Part shown: one piece after another, positions 1-9,930 of the stretch | Layout: every line of letters begins with the position of its first letter | Position numbering within the stretch: position 1 is the stretch's first letter | From: DATNPX01 sp036702975 | GTDB lineage: Bacteria > Cyanobacteriota > Vampirovibrionia > Obscuribacterales > Obscuribacteraceae | Reading direction: 5' to 3' | DNA: 64,000 nucleotides | Assembly (NCBI GenBank): GCA_036702975.1 | Contig: DATNPX010000034.1 | Location: 1-64,000, forward strand | The notes under the pieces: model-generated | What the model saw: only the letters and a program-made list of their open reading frames with translations | What the model was told of the DNA's origin: nothing | Database searches by the model: none | Translations under genes and position numbers: made by a program

Positions 1-730
<730 letters not shown>

Positions 731-1280
731 CAAAACCAGTTGAGAGTATCAACCGGCATTAAACGTTTCGTTTGCCTGCTCTAATTTTTGACAGGCGCCT
801 TAATGGCTATTCAGTTATCAGGGTTCAAAGGCGGCGGGAAAATCAACCAGTGAAAGAATCAACCGGTGACATCTCGCTCACATTGGAAATAGTATCAACT
901 CACCCTAGGAAGTGTCAACACTGAAAAACCGCACAAATGCTGAATTTGCATAGGTTTTCACAATATGAGATATATACACTCCCTTAAGAATTAGCCGTCA
1001 AGCCGATTTCCAGAGGCATACAGGAAACGGAAACTGAGCAGATAAAGCAGACATTATTTCGTTTCGGAGATGCAAGCATTGTCAACATGCTAGCGGTAAT
1101 TACAAGCGTGCTTCAACACCGGCTTAGAATCAGCTTCTACCAGCCCTGTCCCGTTAGGGTTCTTTTGTTCGACGTGGAATTGTCTGATACATATATGTAG
1201 ACCAAGCCTTTGACAAACCAACTTATGTCAGCGTGAAACCCGCATGAAAACCCACTCGAACGGTTACCAAGAGATTTGGC
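731..1280. other. 16S leader / intergenic region without a gene
   Basis: This is 550 bases between the 16S 5' end and the stop of the next minus-strand gene. On the minus strand I see possible promoters (see separate entry), a boxA-like stretch (CCTTTGAACCC, near 820-832), and four copies of an ATCAAC motif at about 748, 842, 858 and 894, which read GTTGAT in the rRNA direction. No open frame with a ribosome binding site and no tRNA was found. Confidence 0.6.
887..1001 (-). promoter_or_regulatory. candidate rRNA promoters
   Basis: Two sigma70-like pairs face the 16S gene. The better one is TTGACA at 913-918 followed after 16 bases by GATACT (891-896). The other is TTGACG at 996-1001 with TATATA at 971-976 after a long 19-base spacer. 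Both would leave a leader of 150 bases or more. Only sequence similarity supports them, and the order of use is unknown. Confidence 0.4.
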
Positions 1281-2630
1281 TTATTTCGGCAATTGTCTTT
1301 TCTGAGGTAGGGTATAAACGGTAGCCAGCATGCGCATGAACTCGCGCTCGCAGGCGCTCGCTTCAATGTCCCTGCAACGCAAGGTTAGAGCATATAGATC
1401 GCGTCCAAGTTGAAAATAGACACGGTGGAAGTATATCTTCCCCTCGCGACCGGTTGAAAGTAGAGACTGTCCTATGAACTGTTTAGCACTGCCGAATCTT
1501 ACCGGCTCCGGTTGAGTGACCTCTAGGTTGAAGGCAGTGCCGAGCTCCGATTCGGTACGCAAGCGCTCTGCAAGCGATATTCGGAAAAATCTCGCCAGCC
1601 CGACCTGAGGTTCTCCGGTTCGAGTTCGACAAGCAATTTCGGCGACATCATCTTCATCAGGCGTGGACCAGGCGTTTTTCGAGACACGCCGCTTAACCCA
1701 TTGTGGTGGAAAGTAAAAAGCGACAGGGTTCCAAACGAATAGCTTATCCTTAGGACCGTGTGCCGGCAAAGTGCTAGCTAAAGATGGAATCGGTGTAGAG
1801 GTTGCAGGCGAGCCTAGACCAGCGTCTACCTTTTCTACAGGCTTTACAGCAGGAACAACAGCAGCAATGGCATCGCCTGTTCTGGCGACGATCTTGGAGC
1901 TTGATGCTGTCAGTGTTTCAGCACGGCCAGGTGAGGCTGCGTGAGAAACAGTCTTTGCCTCTTCAGCATCTCCATTTCTCTCTTTGTTCAACCGAGCAAG
2001 CAGGGAATTGGCTGCATTCGACTCGGTCTGCAGCTGTTCGCCTGTAATAGGAACGTCCACAACCTCGAGCGAATTGGCAATATCTTCCTTTGACCGGCGT
2101 CCTGCATTGTAAGAACTGACATCACCTCCGCCGACCACTATCTCTTTGTAGTCATTACATCTCAAGCTTTTGAACTGAACTTTCGCTAGAGTGAGCGACG
2201 GCTGCGCATCCAAAATTGATTTAGCGATTTTCAATGCGGCAATCTTTGAATCGTAATCAAAACTGGATGAGTCTCGATTCACAAACATTGAAATCGTCGC
2301 TTCGTATCGTTCAGGAGCAACACTGACCATCACTGGTATACGCCGGTCTACTGCGTTAGCATCATAGATGGCGCTGACTAGCATGTCAGAACCAGAATTG
2401 GTATCAGTAGCAGCCCTGGTATCACCCGTGGTATTTGCCGCAGATTCGCCGCTAAGGTCGTCAGAATTTTGCTTCAGCAGCAACGAGCTTGCGGCTGGTG
2501 TTTCGCTGGTACCAACGGCTGCACCATCGACTGGCGCTTTAGTATCGGTCGCCTCCGAATCAAAAGGCCAAGTCGCAGATTCCGATAAAGCCAGCAAGGA
2601 CACCAGAAGCACTCGCCACAAAGACTTCAT
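1281..2630 (-). CDS. secreted protein of unknown function, 449 aa
   Basis: I do not recognise a named family. The chosen ATG at 2630 has AGGAG seven bases upstream, lying on the stop codon of the previous gene; the frame itself stays open 20 codons further. The N-terminus (MKSLWRVLLVSLLALS...) is a signal peptide. Residues about 30-300 are Ser/Thr/Ala-rich linkers around a small domain (about 90-200). The last 160 residues form a more conserved-looking globular part (FVWNPVAFYFPPQW..., FRISLAERL, FHRVYFQLGRDLYALTLRC) with several Cys and aromatic residues. It is probably co-transcribed with the gene ending at 2641, since the two are only 10 bases apart and the ribosome site overlaps that stop. 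Likely exported to the periplasm or surface. Confidence 0.75.
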   Translation of the reverse strand: MKSLWRVLLVSLLALSESATWPFDSEATDTKAPVDGAAVGTSETPAASSLLLKQNSDDLSGESAANTTGDTRAATDTNSGSDMLVSAIYDANAVDRRIPVMVSVAPERYEATISMFVNRDSSSFDYDSKIAALKIAKSILDAQPSLTLAKVQFKSLRCNDYKEIVVGGGDVSSYNAGRRSKEDIANSLEVVDVPITGEQLQTESNAANSLLARLNKERNGDAEEAKTVSHAASPGRAETLTASSSKIVARTGDAIAAVVPAVKPVEKVDAGLGSPATSTPIPSLASTLPAHGPKDKLFVWNPVAFYFPPQWVKRRVSKNAWSTPDEDDVAEIACRTRTGEPQVGLARFFRISLAERLRTESELGTAFNLEVTQPEPVRFGSAKQFIGQSLLSTGREGKIYFHRVYFQLGRDLYALTLRCRDIEASACEREFMRMLATVYTLPQKRQLPK

Positions 2631-2640
2631 TTGCATTCTC

Positions 2641-4104
2641 CTAATGCAAGAAACGAGCCAACAGTGATGCCGATTGTCTCTTCTTCGCACCCGAAATGAT
2701 CGCCAGGTGACTGTCTATTTGCTGGACCAAAATAAAGGAGCCATTTACCTTATACATAAGCGTTTCACCCATGACAGGCTCTTCGAAAGTAACTGCTCGC
2801 CCGCCGAAATTCTGCGTATAAGCTCGATAAGCAGCTACAGCATAGGCCGGATAACGATAATCGACATAAAGCAATCGCAAACGGTCGGGCGGTGACTGTA
2901 CCTGAAAATCAGCGGTGGCGGCGGCTACGGCATGAGAGAAATCAATATAATTCAGATACGGTGCAGGAGAAAATCGTCGTGCGGACAAAGTCCCCATTAC
3001 AATATGTTCAGATCCTTTAACTCGGTCGAGCTTCGGTAGTTGCTCGATGATTTGCGGCAGTCCTGAATGTTCTTTGAGAATTCCACTAAAACGGTCGGCG
3101 ATGCTTTTCACGACCTCTTTGCTTTCATCATCATCGACAGACGTTCCGTAGACGCTGACAAACGTGCGCCCTTGCCAGAATGAAATCCCCTGTTCGTCTT
3201 CGCTGGAACCATCGCCTCGTCTGACGACAGTGCTAGCACCTTGCTTGAGCAGCGAATAGGCACCGTAAGAGCCGTCGACGCTATCAAAAGTATAAACACG
3301 CGCATTTATAACTCGCTGTCCACGCTTGAAATTTTTGCAGTAAGCAGCCAAACAGCGAAACTCTTTCAGGATCTCCACACGCTGCGGATCGACCTCGGTC
3401 GTCAATTGATTGAACGACATAAACTGAGGTGCATTGGAAGCCGCTTTTTGCAATTCATCCTGTGCGCTTGAACCTACCTGCTGCGTCAAATTGGAATCAA
3501 GCGTACTGTTGCCGGCGCCTGGGTCAATGTTTGGCAAAAATATTTTCATAGGTCCGGCCATCCAGCCAGAAGGATTCATGGCAACGAGAACATCCATAGC
3601 AATCTGACTATCTCGGCTCATCTGAGATGCAGGCGCAGCAGGAGCGCTATTGGCAGGGGTCTGAGGACCGGTACCGCGAGTGCCAGCAGCAGCCGAAACA
3701 GAAGTGCTTGTGCTTGCGTTCGCGCTTGCATTTGGTGTCACAACAGGAGCCTGACCGTTGAGAAGCTTGCCCGGTGGAGCAGTGCTACCGGCGCCAACTG
3801 GAGCAGATACCGCTCGAACAGCGGGTTTGGCAGGCGCCATGACCGGCGTAACCATTGGAGTTGCAGTAGAGCCACCAGTGCTCAGCGCTGGTGTTGTTGG
3901 TGTTGCGCTTGGAGCGGCAGACGGTGATCCTTTTGTCGTTGCCGCAACGCCGGCAGCGGTATTGGAAGCAGACGCAGATGCCGAAGATGACACCAAAGGA
4001 AATGCAAGAAAAGAGAGTGCAAGCGTCACGACAGCGGTTGCAGTCGACGAGACAACATTCGATCGCCGGCTTCGGCACAGCAGTTTTTCTGTTGAGAACT
4101 TCAT
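2641..4104 (-). CDS. secreted protein with DUF6599-like C-terminal part, 487 aa
   Basis: The N-terminus has a basic stretch and a long hydrophobic Ala/Ser segment ending in a run of small residues, consistent with a signal peptide. Residues about 45-190 are Ala/Pro/Ser/Thr-rich low complexity. The remainder looks globular: a stretch around residues 255-310 (RVEILKEFRCLAAYCKNFKR, then INARVYTFDSVDGSYGAYSLL) resembles proteins grouped as DUF6599, as far as I can tell from memory, where a quantity is compared over a Gly-Ala-Tyr motif. No catalytic residues are apparent. No clear Shine-Dalgarno precedes the ATG. It forms a probable two-gene unit with the downstream 449-aa secreted protein. The family assignment is tentative. 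Confidence 0.7.
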   Translation of the reverse strand: MKFSTEKLLCRSRRSNVVSSTATAVVTLALSFLAFPLVSSSASASASNTAAGVAATTKGSPSAAPSATPTTPALSTGGSTATPMVTPVMAPAKPAVRAVSAPVGAGSTAPPGKLLNGQAPVVTPNASANASTSTSVSAAAGTRGTGPQTPANSAPAAPASQMSRDSQIAMDVLVAMNPSGWMAGPMKIFLPNIDPGAGNSTLDSNLTQQVGSSAQDELQKAASNAPQFMSFNQLTTEVDPQRVEILKEFRCLAAYCKNFKRGQRVINARVYTFDSVDGSYGAYSLLKQGASTVVRRGDGSSEDEQGISFWQGRTFVSVYGTSVDDDESKEVVKSIADRFSGILKEHSGLPQIIEQLPKLDRVKGSEHIVMGTLSARRFSPAPYLNYIDFSHAVAAATADFQVQSPPDRLRLLYVDYRYPAYAVAAYRAYTQNFGGRAVTFEEPVMGETLMYKVNGSFILVQQIDSHLAIISGAKKRQSASLLARFLH

Positions 4105-4250
4105 TGCGGCGCTAGTTTAGCAAGAAAAGTCGGAGAATTACTGCGCTGACGCTACCGCCGTAACAATCGCTTTGAAACCAGAATTTCTGAACACGCAGAC
4201 ATTCTGATTCGAGAAGCTCTTCGAAGGTAGTCTCACTTAACCAAATTTAG

Positions 4251-4292
4251 TAAAAATAAGACGAGCTGCCAGTCGGGAGATGGCAGCCCGTC
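4251..4292 (-). terminator. rho-independent terminator
   Basis: Read on the minus strand, just after the stop of the von Willebrand A gene, there is a stem of GCTGCCA/TGGCAGC extended past one mismatch by GACG/CGTC, with a 9-base loop. It is followed directly by TTATTTTTA. This is the cleanest intrinsic terminator in the window and separates the vWA gene from the two genes below it. Confidence 0.8.
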
Positions 4293-4322
4293 ACTTTTCC
4301 GCTGTGCCTTCTCAGCGAAACC

Positions 4323-5393
4323 TCAATAACCTACATGCAGGGTTTTTGCAGCCTTTTGTTTGGCGGCCTCGAACATTAGCTCATCAAGATTGTTTTCCTC
4401 ACGCTGCAGTGCGCCAGTTGCCATTGACGAAGATGCGCTCCTGCGAGCAACCGAAAAGGGGACGGCAGTCGAAAGTACGGGCGCAGCAGCAGCAGCCATT
4501 GATGGCGCATATGCGGGCATTGATGCAGGCACCGGTTGTGGCACCGCCTCCATCATCCCTTTCGCGACGGCACTCTTCCAGCTGGCACCATCGGCGGCGA
4601 CACCAGGTCGAGCACGATAAGCAACACCACCAGAGTGGATAACTACGGAACGTTTTCCAGCAGCATCAACGACTTCTTGCTTGTAGGCAAGCGATTCAAA
4701 TTTTCCGTCGGTGAGTTTAGCTATCTCCTTGAACACGCCTACACCCGCAGGTTCAGGATAGGACTCAAGACCACTGCAACCCATGGTGTTAATTTGAATG
4801 CCATTCTTGATTGCGAAACGACAGTCGGAACGCCAATCGAGATCCGTGCTGTTTTGGTGCGGTCCGGCATCACCAATCAAAAACAATAGTTTGGCGGTAT
4901 GCTTATCGGCGTTCCAGCGAAGCTCCCGTATTGCCGCATGCAATCCCCGATCAACCGCCTCCGGGCCGTCACCACCGCCGTCTGCTTTCAAATTGGAAAT
5001 GTCTTTCACAACTTGGTCGATATCGTCCGAGAAAGGAAAGACTTTAGTGACATAAGCATCGCCAATATCACGATATGCCACCAGACCGATCCGCACCACA
5101 GGCGCTGGCTTACCCGAACTAAGTTTAGCTACCAACTCTTTGGTTTTCTTCTTCACCATATCGATTTCGCCTTGCATTGATCCTGTGGTATCAATGCAAA
5201 ACGCAACGTCCATGTGCGGACGTTTGGCGGTAGCGCCATTTTCGATCGCAACTTCCTTCGCCGCAGCTGCAGTAGCCATGTTGCAGGCGGGGGACGACTC
5301 CGCTGCCATCACGGCTCCGCCACCTGTATTGAGGGCGGCCCCTGTGATAAGCAATGACGATATAACCTTGGTAGAAAGAGATTTGCTTGACAT
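4323..5393 (-). CDS. secreted von Willebrand factor type A domain protein
   Basis: Residues about 60-250 form a vWA fold with a readable metal-ion-dependent adhesion site: DTTGSM near residue 68, a GGGDGPEA loop near 140 that supplies the Thr/Asp region of such domains, and FLIGDAGPH near 175. Such domains bind Mg2+ and protein ligands. The N-terminus has a signal-like hydrophobic segment (ISSLLITGAALNTGGGAVMAAES). The C-terminal 100 residues are Ala/Pro/Met-rich and probably disordered. The ATG at 5393 is chosen because GGAG lies 8 bases upstream; an ATG 11 codons earlier lacks one. It stands alone between a terminator downstream and a hairpin-bearing gap upstream. Partner unknown. Confidence 0.85.
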   Translation of the reverse strand: MSSKSLSTKVISSLLITGAALNTGGGAVMAAESSPACNMATAAAAKEVAIENGATAKRPHMDVAFCIDTTGSMQGEIDMVKKKTKELVAKLSSGKPAPVVRIGLVAYRDIGDAYVTKVFPFSDDIDQVVKDISNLKADGGGDGPEAVDRGLHAAIRELRWNADKHTAKLLFLIGDAGPHQNSTDLDWRSDCRFAIKNGIQINTMGCSGLESYPEPAGVGVFKEIAKLTDGKFESLAYKQEVVDAAGKRSVVIHSGGVAYRARPGVAADGASWKSAVAKGMMEAVPQPVPASMPAYAPSMAAAAAPVLSTAVPFSVARRSASSSMATGALQREENNLDELMFEAAKQKAAKTLHVGY

Positions 5394-5522
5394 AACTGTT
5401 GCTCCAACGCCCACATTCGATAACATAGCCGAGCGGCGCGGGCAAAACTGCCCGCCTTTTGCGGATCGAAGTTCAGGGTAATTACTGATCCTGGTTGGGA
5501 GTATAGAATTAACGGTCGGGAA

Positions 5523-5571
5523 GGAGGGTGTTCCTGACCTCAGCAGCCGAAAGAGGGGAGGAATACCCTCC
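5523..5571. repeat. 12-bp inverted repeat (hairpin)
   Basis: GGAGGGTGTTCC at 5523-5534 pairs with GGAATACCCTCC at 5560-5571, with one G-T wobble and a 25-base loop. It lies in the 240-base gap between the end of the UDP-sugar pair and the vWA gene. No T-run follows on the minus strand, so it is not a standard terminator; it could be an RNA processing or attenuation structure. Confidence 0.6.
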
Positions 5572-5633
5572 GCCCCTCCCTATTACTTGTAGGTTATAGG
5601 GGGGACCAGGCTTTATGGCAGCATAAGCTTTAG

Positions 5634-6587
5634 TTATCGGGAAGAGCTGAGCGTTAGTCCTAGCTGATCTCTGTACCAGGCGATAGTCTCATTCAGCCCG
5701 TCGAGAAGATTTTTGCTGGGAGTCCAATCAAGCAGTTTTTTGGCCCTGGATATGTCAGGCAGTCGGCGTTTTGGATCATCGGTGGGCAGATCGCGCATGA
5801 CTATTTCACTGTTGCTCTTCGTCAACTCCTTGATGATTGTAGCCAGTTCCAAAACTGTCTTTTCCTGCGGGTTGCCCAGGTTTACAGGTTCGTGAAACTC
5901 CACCCCCATCAATCTGACGATGCCTTCAATCAGATCGGACACGTACTGAAAGCTTCGAGTTTGTGATCCGTCACCATATATGGTGAGTGGTTCATTGCGC
6001 AGAGCTTGGCCAATAAAGTTTGATACCACTCGCCCGTCATTGAAACGCAAACGAGGACCATAACAATTGAAGATCCTGATAATACGCGTATCGAGATTAT
6101 GTTTGTGGTGATAAGCCATGGTGATCGCTTCGGCAAATCGTTTCGATTCATCATAAACACCGCGCGGACCGATCGGATTAACATTGCCCCAGTACGATTC
6201 TTTTTGCGGGTGTTCATTGGGATCGCCATAGACTTCAGAAGTGCTGGCGAGAAAATACTTCGCGCCCTTTGCCAGCGCTAAACCGAGGGTATTGTGCGTT
6301 CCAAGCGAATTGACCTTCAAAGTCTCAATCGGCAAATCCAGATAATCGATGGGACTGGCTGGTGAAGCAAAATGCATAACCCAATCCAGAGACCCAGGCA
6401 AATGAATGTGGTTACTTACATTGTGGTGTATGAACTCAAATTTGCGATTTGATTTATGAGATGCCAAATTGTCATAGTTGCCGGTGACCAGATTATCCAT
6501 CGCGACAACCGTATGCCCGTCGTCCAACAATCTATCAACGAGATGTGAACCTAAGAACCCGGCGGCCCCAGTGACGAGAATTCTCAA
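5634..6587 (-). CDS. UDP-glucuronate decarboxylase (UDP-xylose synthase)
   Basis: Extended short-chain dehydrogenase that converts UDP-glucuronate to UDP-xylose with tightly bound NAD. The N-terminal GAAGFLGSH is the NAD-binding GxxGxxG. The active site reads STSEVYG (about 115-121) with YxxxK at Y145/K149, and the family's PIGPRGVYDESKR stretch is intact. Length 317 is normal. The start is a TTG whose last bases overlap the TGA of the UDP-glucose dehydrogenase gene (TTGA), with GGGGGA seven bases before it. The pair is therefore translationally coupled and performs two consecutive steps. No glycosyltransferase is adjacent, so the acceptor of the xylose is not shown here. Confidence 0.93.
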   Translation of the reverse strand: MRILVTGAAGFLGSHLVDRLLDDGHTVVAMDNLVTGNYDNLASHKSNRKFEFIHHNVSNHIHLPGSLDWVMHFASPASPIDYLDLPIETLKVNSLGTHNTLGLALAKGAKYFLASTSEVYGDPNEHPQKESYWGNVNPIGPRGVYDESKRFAEAITMAYHHKHNLDTRIIRIFNCYGPRLRFNDGRVVSNFIGQALRNEPLTIYGDGSQTRSFQYVSDLIEGIVRLMGVEFHEPVNLGNPQEKTVLELATIIKELTKSNSEIVMRDLPTDDPKRRLPDISRAKKLLDWTPSKNLLDGLNETIAWYRDQLGLTLSSSR

Positions 6588-7975
6588 TGTCCAATCCCCC
6601 GGTAAAACATTCCTGCTTCATTTATAACAGCTTCACTCAGAACATTGCGACCGTCAATAATCAACGGTGTTCTCATAACTTTGGCTAGAGCCCTAAAATC
6701 GGCATGTTTGTAATCTTCCCATTCCGTCACCAGTACGAGCGCATCCGAATTAGTGGCGAGACTCAGCAAGGTGTCACAATAAAGGACATCCAGCTCTGGA
6801 TGCAGGACTTTGCAAACTTGATTACACATGGGATCGTGAACCTTAACCGTCGCACCCATTTTCACAAGCGCTTTGGCAATAGTTAGACTGGGTGCATCGC
6901 GAAGATCATCCGTATTAGGCTTAAAGGAGAGACCCATCAACGATATCGTTCGCCCTTTGATGATCTTGAGTTCCTCCTGCAGTTTCTTGATCACGACCAG
7001 TCGCTGTCGCTCATTAACAGTTACAGTCGCCTGCAATAGTGGAGTCGGATAACTGTATTCGTGAGCCACTTGCATCAAAGCGCTCACATCTTTGCCGAAG
7101 CAACTTCCCCCCCAACCGACACCGGCATTCAAAAACTTCGAACCAATACGCTTGTCAAAACCTATGCCACGCACAATTTGACGAATATCCGCGCCGACTT
7201 TTTCGCAAAGTCCTGATATTTCATTGGCGAAACTTATCTTCAACGCTAGAAATGCGTTCGCCGCATATTTGATCATTTCCGCACTCGGCACATCGGTGAC
7301 AACAAATGGCACAGTGGTTATTTCGTCAGGACGCGGCGCATATGCAGGAGCAGAAAACTCTTGCGTGACGATCGGGTTGTAGAGCTGTTTCATCAAATCG
7401 ACTGCAAAGTCATCACCGGCACCGACGACGATACGATCTGGGTAAAAGGAATCGGAGATAGCACTTCCTTCACGCAAAAACTCGGGATTGCTCACGACAG
7501 AAAAAGTCGGAGCACCGGCTTTAGCTGCACGAGCCGGCACTGGCTGCATAGCCTGTACACCTTGACTTACCAGCATCTCAACCCAGTTGCCCGAACCGAC
7601 AGGAACTGTGGATTTATTGACGATCACTCGATGCCTTGATGAATCGAGGGCACCGCCTATCGCTCTGGCTACCGCCATTACTTGCGACAGGTCGGGCTCA
7701 CCGTTCGGCATTGGCGGCGTGCCTACAGCGATAAAAATGACTTGCGCTTTGTTGACCGAGTGTTCAATACTGTCGGAAAACTCCAGATTACCCGACTGAA
7801 TTGCATCGACAAGAAAGTCGTCCAGACCAGGCTCAAAGAAGGGGGACTTGCCAGACCGCAGGCTTGTTAACCGCTCCTTGTTCGAATCGACTGCAATCAC
7901 CCGATTGCCAAGATAAGCCAAACATGCGCTTGTTACCAAGCCCACGTAACCTGCACCAACAACACATATTTCCAC
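6584..7975 (-). CDS. ugd: UDP-glucose 6-dehydrogenase
   Basis: Oxidises UDP-glucose to UDP-glucuronate with two NAD+. The N-terminal Rossmann motif GAGYVGLVT, the middle-domain stretch and the catalytic Cys in GWGGSCFGKD (C292) are present, as is SFKPNTDDLRDAP in the C-terminal UDP-binding domain. Length 463 is slightly above the usual 430-450 because of Pro/Ala-rich insertions near residues 140-158 and 207-222. Translation starts at a GTG. It is the first gene of a two-gene unit feeding the UDP-xylose synthase. The cytosolic product would supply surface polysaccharide or glycoprotein synthesis. Confidence 0.94.
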   Translation of the reverse strand: MEICVVGAGYVGLVTSACLAYLGNRVIAVDSNKERLTSLRSGKSPFFEPGLDDFLVDAIQSGNLEFSDSIEHSVNKAQVIFIAVGTPPMPNGEPDLSQVMAVARAIGGALDSSRHRVIVNKSTVPVGSGNWVEMLVSQGVQAMQPVPARAAKAGAPTFSVVSNPEFLREGSAISDSFYPDRIVVGAGDDFAVDLMKQLYNPIVTQEFSAPAYAPRPDEITTVPFVVTDVPSAEMIKYAANAFLALKISFANEISGLCEKVGADIRQIVRGIGFDKRIGSKFLNAGVGWGGSCFGKDVSALMQVAHEYSYPTPLLQATVTVNERQRLVVIKKLQEELKIIKGRTISLMGLSFKPNTDDLRDAPSLTIAKALVKMGATVKVHDPMCNQVCKVLHPELDVLYCDTLLSLATNSDALVLVTEWEDYKHADFRALAKVMRTPLIIDGRNVLSEAVINEAGMFYRGIGH

Positions 7976-8166
7976 GGTAGTAATCTCTAGCTAATTTCTA
8001 CTAATGTCATCTGTTCTTGCCGCCTTGATGGTCGCAGGGCTGACGCAAGAAACTTGAGTATCTCAGCCCCTTACGAATATAACAATAACAATAAGGAAGA
8101 CTAAATGTAATCGTAACTGAGATCGTGCTAGCGTGCGAATTCGACTACTTAGACAACGAATTGAGC

Positions 8167-9021
8167 ATGCCCGTGTCAAAAAATCTCGACGCCTTCATTG
8201 AAACTATCGCTCGCCTGCGGGCACCGGATGGCTGTCCTTGGGACCGTGAACAGACACATGAATCGTTGGCACGCTTCTTGCTCGAAGAGACCTATGAAGT
8301 GCTGGAGGCAATTCACGAGGGCGATCCTGAGAAACTTAAAGAAGAGCTCGGCGATTTACTTTTGCAGATCGTACTAAACGCACAAGTGGCAAAAGATGAC
8401 GGACGCTTCGACATCGATGACGTAGCAAAAGGTATCAACGAAAAAATGATCAAACGTCATCCGCACGTTTTCAGTGATACAAAAGCTGAAAATACTGATG
8501 CCGTGCTGAAACAATGGGACGAGCTAAAGAACGAAGAGAAAAGAGAGAGAGAAGCCAAAGACGGAAGTAGCAGTGATGGCACCGCGAAAACCTCAATCTT
8601 AGACGGCATTCCTAAAACGCTTCCGGCGTTGATGCAAACTCTGAAGATCTCAGAAAAGGCTGTCAATCAAGGGTTTGAATGGCAACAAGAAGAACAGATC
8701 TGGCAACAGCTGCACAGCGAGCTGGATGAATTGAAAGAGGCTTTGCGTCATGAGAAATTTGAGAAAAAATCTAACGACAGCAAAGAATACCGAGATGCAC
8801 AGCTGGAGCTGGGCGACGTCCTCTTCACGGTAGTCAACATCGCGCGCTGGCACAACATGAATCCCGAAGAGTGCTTGCTACTTGCTAATGACAAATTCAA
8901 AGTGCGCTTCAAGCAGATGGAACAGCTTGCGGATAAACCATTGAAGAAGCTCTCGTTTGAAGAGTACGAAGAGCTTTGGATACAGGCGAAGAAGGAAGCA
9001 GCAAGGAGTTCGACAAAATAG
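8167..9021 (+). CDS. mazG: nucleoside triphosphate pyrophosphohydrolase MazG
   Basis: All-alpha NTP pyrophosphatase that hydrolyses NTPs, including aberrant ones, to NMP and PPi. Two MazG repeats are visible: the first (about 10-100) with the Mg2+-binding EETYEVLEAI and EELGDLLLQ pattern, the second (about 170-265) with QLELGDVLFTVVNIARW. Between them is a charged Glu/Lys/Ser-rich linker. Length 284 is close to that of two-domain MazG proteins. The start is uncertain: the ATG at 8167 begins where family homology begins, but no Shine-Dalgarno is obvious. An in-frame GTG lies 42 bases upstream and another GTG two codons inside. Confidence 0.92.
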   Translation: MPVSKNLDAFIETIARLRAPDGCPWDREQTHESLARFLLEETYEVLEAIHEGDPEKLKEELGDLLLQIVLNAQVAKDDGRFDIDDVAKGINEKMIKRHPHVFSDTKAENTDAVLKQWDELKNEEKREREAKDGSSSDGTAKTSILDGIPKTLPALMQTLKISEKAVNQGFEWQQEEQIWQQLHSELDELKEALRHEKFEKKSNDSKEYRDAQLELGDVLFTVVNIARWHNMNPEECLLLANDKFKVRFKQMEQLADKPLKKLSFEEYEELWIQAKKEAARSSTK

Positions 9022-9108
9022 TCGCTTAGCCATACCTATACCTATATAAGTATAAGATAAGTAAGATAAGTAAGAACGTGCGGCGCCATCGATGGCGACG
9101 GCGAACAT

Positions 9109-9930
9109 CTAGATGTTCTGGCGGTCGCCAGGCTTCTTGGCCACTTTCAACGGAATGTTGTTGTCGAGGCCTAGGTCGACATATTCCAACTTGCTGCGCA
9201 ACGGTTCAATCGCTGACATTACAGAAGCCAGCCGTCCGAGCCTGCGGGTCAAGGTTGTATCGGGCGTGCCGAGTTTTAGCACTAGGTCTCCATCTTGCAC
9301 TGTGACATCGAAAGGCTTGCGCATATCGACGAAACTAACCGGTTCCTTGGTTTGCTCTCCGATATAAGCTACCCAAGTCGCCCACTGACCGACTTGTGAC
9401 GTATTGAATTGGCAGTTTGGATTGCCGTAAATCGTCAATTCAGGCTTATGAATTTTTGGGAAATCTTTGATTGGTATCATCCGCCCCGATTGTGCGATCA
9501 CAGCTTCCGGCTCATCATCCGGCGATGTGGCAAATGTCGCCCACGGATATTCCTCGAGCACCTCAATTACAAGACGCGGTTTCGGAAACGCATATCGCCG
9601 GACAAACGCATATCTGATTGCTGCAAGTTCCGTCACTTTTTTCTCGACAGCCTTAGGCTCGATTTGATAAATCGGCGTGTGCATAAACGAAGCAAGTTTG
9701 GAACGGATCTGAGCATTCGTTGCAACGAAATTGCCGTGTATAACTATATCTGTGCGAGGGTTCACCAACGCCCAGCGCGTGTGTTGGAATACGAAAACGC
9801 TTCCCCAGAGCATAATCGACAACAAGACGTATCGCATGAACTGGCGGCGTAAACGCGCAGCCTTAGCACCTTTCCGCTTCTGGCGGCGGGAGCGAATCCA
9901 CTCTTGTCTTTGATTCATCGGGGCAGCCAT
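9109..9930 (-). CDS. ftsQ: FtsQ/DivIB-type cell division protein with POTRA domain
   Basis: A basic cytoplasmic tail (about 1-30) precedes one membrane segment (about 31-50) and then a POTRA-like domain (about 58-128, containing DIVIHGNFVATNAQIRSKL). After that comes the FtsQ-type beta domain ending in LEYVDLGLDNNIPLKV, the usual closing strand of FtsQ. FtsQ links the periplasmic FtsL/FtsB/FtsI group during septum formation. The ATG overlaps the TGA of dapF by one base (TGATG), so the two are coupled. The rest of the division genes lie on the other strand past the 11-kb gap region, so the division cluster is split into two divergent arms. Confidence 0.85.
   Translation of the reverse strand: MAAPMNQRQEWIRSRRQKRKGAKAARLRRQFMRYVLLSIMLWGSVFVFQHTRWALVNPRTDIVIHGNFVATNAQIRSKLASFMHTPIYQIEPKAVEKKVTELAAIRYAFVRRYAFPKPRLVIEVLEEYPWATFATSPDDEPEAVIAQSGRMIPIKDFPKIHKPELTIYGNPNCQFNTSQVGQWATWVAYIGEQTKEPVSFVDMRKPFDVTVQDGDLVLKLGTPDTTLTRRLGRLASVMSAIEPLRSKLEYVDLGLDNNIPLKVAKKPGDRQNI

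Noticed and set aside
9084..9097. 14-bp palindrome CGCCATCGATGGCG near the ftsQ stop
   Set aside because: No loop and no T-run; it is near the convergent ends of mazG and ftsQ, but I cannot assign a role.
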